Of a DNA stretch of 15,271 bases, positions 13,976 to 15,271 are shown in pieces (within the stretch, counting starts at the first letter, position 1; every line of letters begins with the position of its first letter). The stretch comes from Sysuimicrobium calidum (lineage in GTDB: Bacteria > Sysuimicrobiota > Sysuimicrobiia > Sysuimicrobiales > Sysuimicrobiaceae). The DNA lies in assembly GCA_031459935.1 (NCBI GenBank), contig JAVKHN010000046.1, positions 1 through 15,271 on the forward strand, given 5' to 3'. The notes beneath the pieces are model-generated. The model made no database searches and was not told the DNA's origin. It saw only the letters and a list, made by a program, of their open reading frames with translations. Both the position numbers and the translations under genes were made by a program.

Positions 13976-14686
13976 CTACGTACCGGCAGGTTTTCCGATC
14001 CGTACCCGCCACACCTCTGGTCCCTGCTCCAGATACTGCCACGTGAACTGTCCAGGCAGTTCTGCGGCGAACTGGTAGTAGAGGGGCTTGGGGTCGTGGT
14101 CGTTCACGAGCTCGAAGGCCTCGCCTGGGCCCAGCGCCTGGAACGTCTGAAAGATCAGAGGGTGGCGCTGCGGCGGCGGTAGCCGGCGCACGTCCACCAC
14201 CCTCGAGCGGGTCTGGTCCGCCGGGGCAGAGGGCTGCTCGTGCATGGCATCCAGCAGGGCGTCCTGTTGGGCCTCCGAGAGGTGTGCCTCCACCAGGGGC
14301 AAGTACACCCGCTCCTCCTTCTCCAGGTGGACCCGGAACAGGGCCAATAGGCTCAGCAGCCTCCGGCGAAGGGTCTCGAGGCCGGCGAAGCTTCCGCGCC
14401 GGGCCTGCGCCGCCGCGTCCCGGATGGCGCGCACGTGCTCCTCGATGCACTCGTGGTCCACCCGCATGGTGGCCGTGGGATCCCCGTGCCGGCGCAGCAA
14501 GGGCGCCACGGCCGGGTAGAGGTGCTGCTCCTCCGACCGCGCATGGGGGAGGAGGTCGGTTTCCAGAAAGCGTACCAGCTCCTCGAGCTCTCCCTCCACG
14601 CCTGCAAATACCCCCTCCGCGTGCCGCTCCAGCTGCTGGAGCAGCTGCCGGTGGTGCGCTCGGAATGCCTCTCCAAGTCTCGACAT
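13976..14686 (-). CDS. Hemerythrin domain protein with C-terminal DUF2249
   Basis: A 236-residue soluble protein. Residues about 3-135 form a hemerythrin/HHE four-helix bundle with candidate di-iron ligands H12, H48, E52, H78, H120 and E124 (RAHHRQ, LPHARSEEQH, RVDHEC, RVHLEKEE). Residues about 163-233 are a DUF2249 domain (VVDVRRLPPPQRHPLIFQTF, GEAFELVNDHDPKPLYYQF, then VWRVRIGK). Hemerythrins bind O2 or NO or help repair iron centres, as RIC/YtfE does. DUF2249 often occurs in nitrogen-oxide clusters, and this fusion is a known architecture. ATG 14686 is set by GGAGGTGAGG directly upstream. The preceding Mrp reading frame ends inside that ribosome site, so the genes are tightly coupled. An NnrS-like gene follows 8 bases later. 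Confidence 0.93.
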   Translation of the reverse strand: MSRLGEAFRAHHRQLLQQLERHAEGVFAGVEGELEELVRFLETDLLPHARSEEQHLYPAVAPLLRRHGDPTATMRVDHECIEEHVRAIRDAAAQARRGSFAGLETLRRRLLSLLALFRVHLEKEERVYLPLVEAHLSEAQQDALLDAMHEQPSAPADQTRSRVVDVRRLPPPQRHPLIFQTFQALGPGEAFELVNDHDPKPLYYQFAAELPGQFTWQYLEQGPEVWRVRIGKPAGT

Positions 14687-14691
14687 CTCCC

Positions 14692-15271
14692 TCACCTCCG
14701 AACGGGTTCGAGCTGCGGGGCCAGCGTCCGGCCTAGCTCCCGGAACCGGCGCGAGACCGCAAGCTCCGGATGCGCCCACACCACGGGCTCCCCCGGCCCG
14801 CGCACTCCCGCAGCAGGGGGTCCAGGGGGATCTCCGCGAGCAGGGGAATCCCCAGTTTGTCCGCCGCCTGGCGACCCCCGCCGTGCCCGAAGGGGTAGAG
14901 CCGCTCCCCCGCTGGGTCGGCCCGGTACCAGGAGAAGTTCTCCACCACCCCCGCCACCCTCAGCCGGACTTTCTCCGCCATCCGGGCCGCCCGGAGCGCC
15001 ACCTCCACCGCGGCGGGCTGCGGGGTGGTGACCACCACCCACTCTGCGTAGGGGAGCTCCTGCGCTACGGTCAACGCCACGTCCCCGGTACCCGGCGGGA
15101 GGTCCAGGAGGAGGACGTCCAGGTCCTCCCACGCCACCTCGTGCAGGAAGGTCCGCAGGGCCTTGTGCAGCATGGGACCGCGCCAGATCACGGCCTCCTC
15201 TGCATCCGCCAGCATCCCCATGGTCACCACCTGGCCCCCGTTGCGACGGGCCGGCACGATGCGGCCCTGCC
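14692..15271 (-). CDS. mrp: Mrp/ApbC P-loop ATPase, 5'-truncated, apparent frameshift
   Basis: The C-terminal two thirds of an Mrp/Nbp35-type Fe-S carrier ATPase; the N-terminus with Walker A lies beyond the right edge. Family signatures are MGMLADAEEAVIWRGPMLHK, LDVLLLDLPPGTGDVALTVAQ split around the Walker B region, TTPQPAAVEVA, GVVENFSWY and IPLLAEIPLDPLLREC. In the literal frame the protein derails after RECAGRG and stops at 14733. In the next frame the expected ending continues (EPVVWAHPELAVSRRFRELG) to a stop at 14692, inside the next gene's ribosome site. The shift maps to a run of five C on the plus strand (14790-14794); one missing base would explain it, by mutation or sequencing error. 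The usual C-x-x-C after GVVENMS is replaced by YRADPAG, so the bridging-cluster cysteines are absent from the part seen. It heads the hemerythrin/NnrS-like operon. Confidence 0.87.
   Translation of the reverse strand, partial: AGPHRAGPSQRGPGGDHGDAGGCRGGRDLARSHAAQGPADLPARGGVGGPGRPPPGPPAGYRGRGVDRSAGAPLRRVGGGHHPAARRGGGGAPGGPDGGESPAEGGGGGGELLLVPGRPSGGAALPLRARRGSPGGGQTGDSPARGDPPGPPAAGVRGPGEPVVWAHPELAVSRRFRELGRTLAPQLEPVRR

Noticed and set aside
12828..14450. A 540-residue version of the NnrS-like protein
   Set aside because: The upstream third overlaps the hemerythrin-DUF2249 gene in another frame. GTG 13967 with AGGAGGG is the natural start.
1..15271. CRISPR array, tRNA or rRNA genes
   Set aside because: No short regularly spaced repeats and no tRNA- or rRNA-like conserved segments were seen on either strand.

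Overview
This is a very GC-rich bacterial window (about 70% by eye). Genes are tightly packed, strong AGGAGG-type Shine-Dalgarno sites are common, and GTG starts are frequent. No rRNA, tRNA, CRISPR array, transposase or phage gene is visible. The lineage cannot be fixed from sequence alone. The mix of features (CBS-BON proteins, universal stress protein, ADP-forming acyl-CoA ligase fused to an acetyltransferase, DoxX, cupredoxin, hemerythrin-DUF2249, Mrp) would suit a deep-branching, possibly thermophilic, high-GC bacterium.

Layout. Positions 1-812 are mostly genetic debris. A decayed minus-strand ABC-transporter ATPase, of the nitrate/sulfonate kind with a C-terminal AAA-associated domain, occupies about 1-350. 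Then come an AI-2E/PerM-family membrane protein (813-1859, +), a scrap of a YVTN beta-propeller gene (about 1859-2020, +) and a DinB-like gene (2042-2521, -). A plus-strand block follows: a small CBS pair protein (2662-3036), a CBS-BON protein (3223-3900), a 904-residue GNAT/ADP-forming acyl-CoA ligase fusion (3884-6598) and another CBS-BON protein (6685-7377). Facing it is a minus-strand gene run from 11695 down to 7390: DoxX, CBS-BON, GAF histidine kinase, tandem UspA, CBS-BON. The two CBS-BON genes of this run share a 640-bp block that I read as identical. Next is a plus-strand membrane-anchored cupredoxin (11923-12336), followed by what looks like a decayed ACR3-type arsenite permease (about 12346-12690). 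The right end is a minus-strand operon: an Mrp/ApbC P-loop ATPase (runs off the window and carries an apparent frameshift), a hemerythrin-DUF2249 protein, and an NnrS-like polytopic membrane protein.

How they may work together. The centre of the window is dominated by domains that bind adenine nucleotides or act on the acyl-CoA/ATP pool: five CBS-pair proteins (four ending in BON), two UspA domains, and an acyl-CoA ligase/protein acetyltransferase. A GAF sensor kinase with a Cys-x-Cys motif lies in the same run. This reads as an energy- or stress-sensing island (inference). The right-hand operon (Mrp, hemerythrin-DUF2249, NnrS-like) points to iron or Fe-S handling under nitric-oxide or oxygen stress (inference from family knowledge).

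The window is also notable for gene decay. It holds three gene remnants and one apparent single-base frameshift, set beside a perfect long direct repeat whose codon usage differs from its neighbours.
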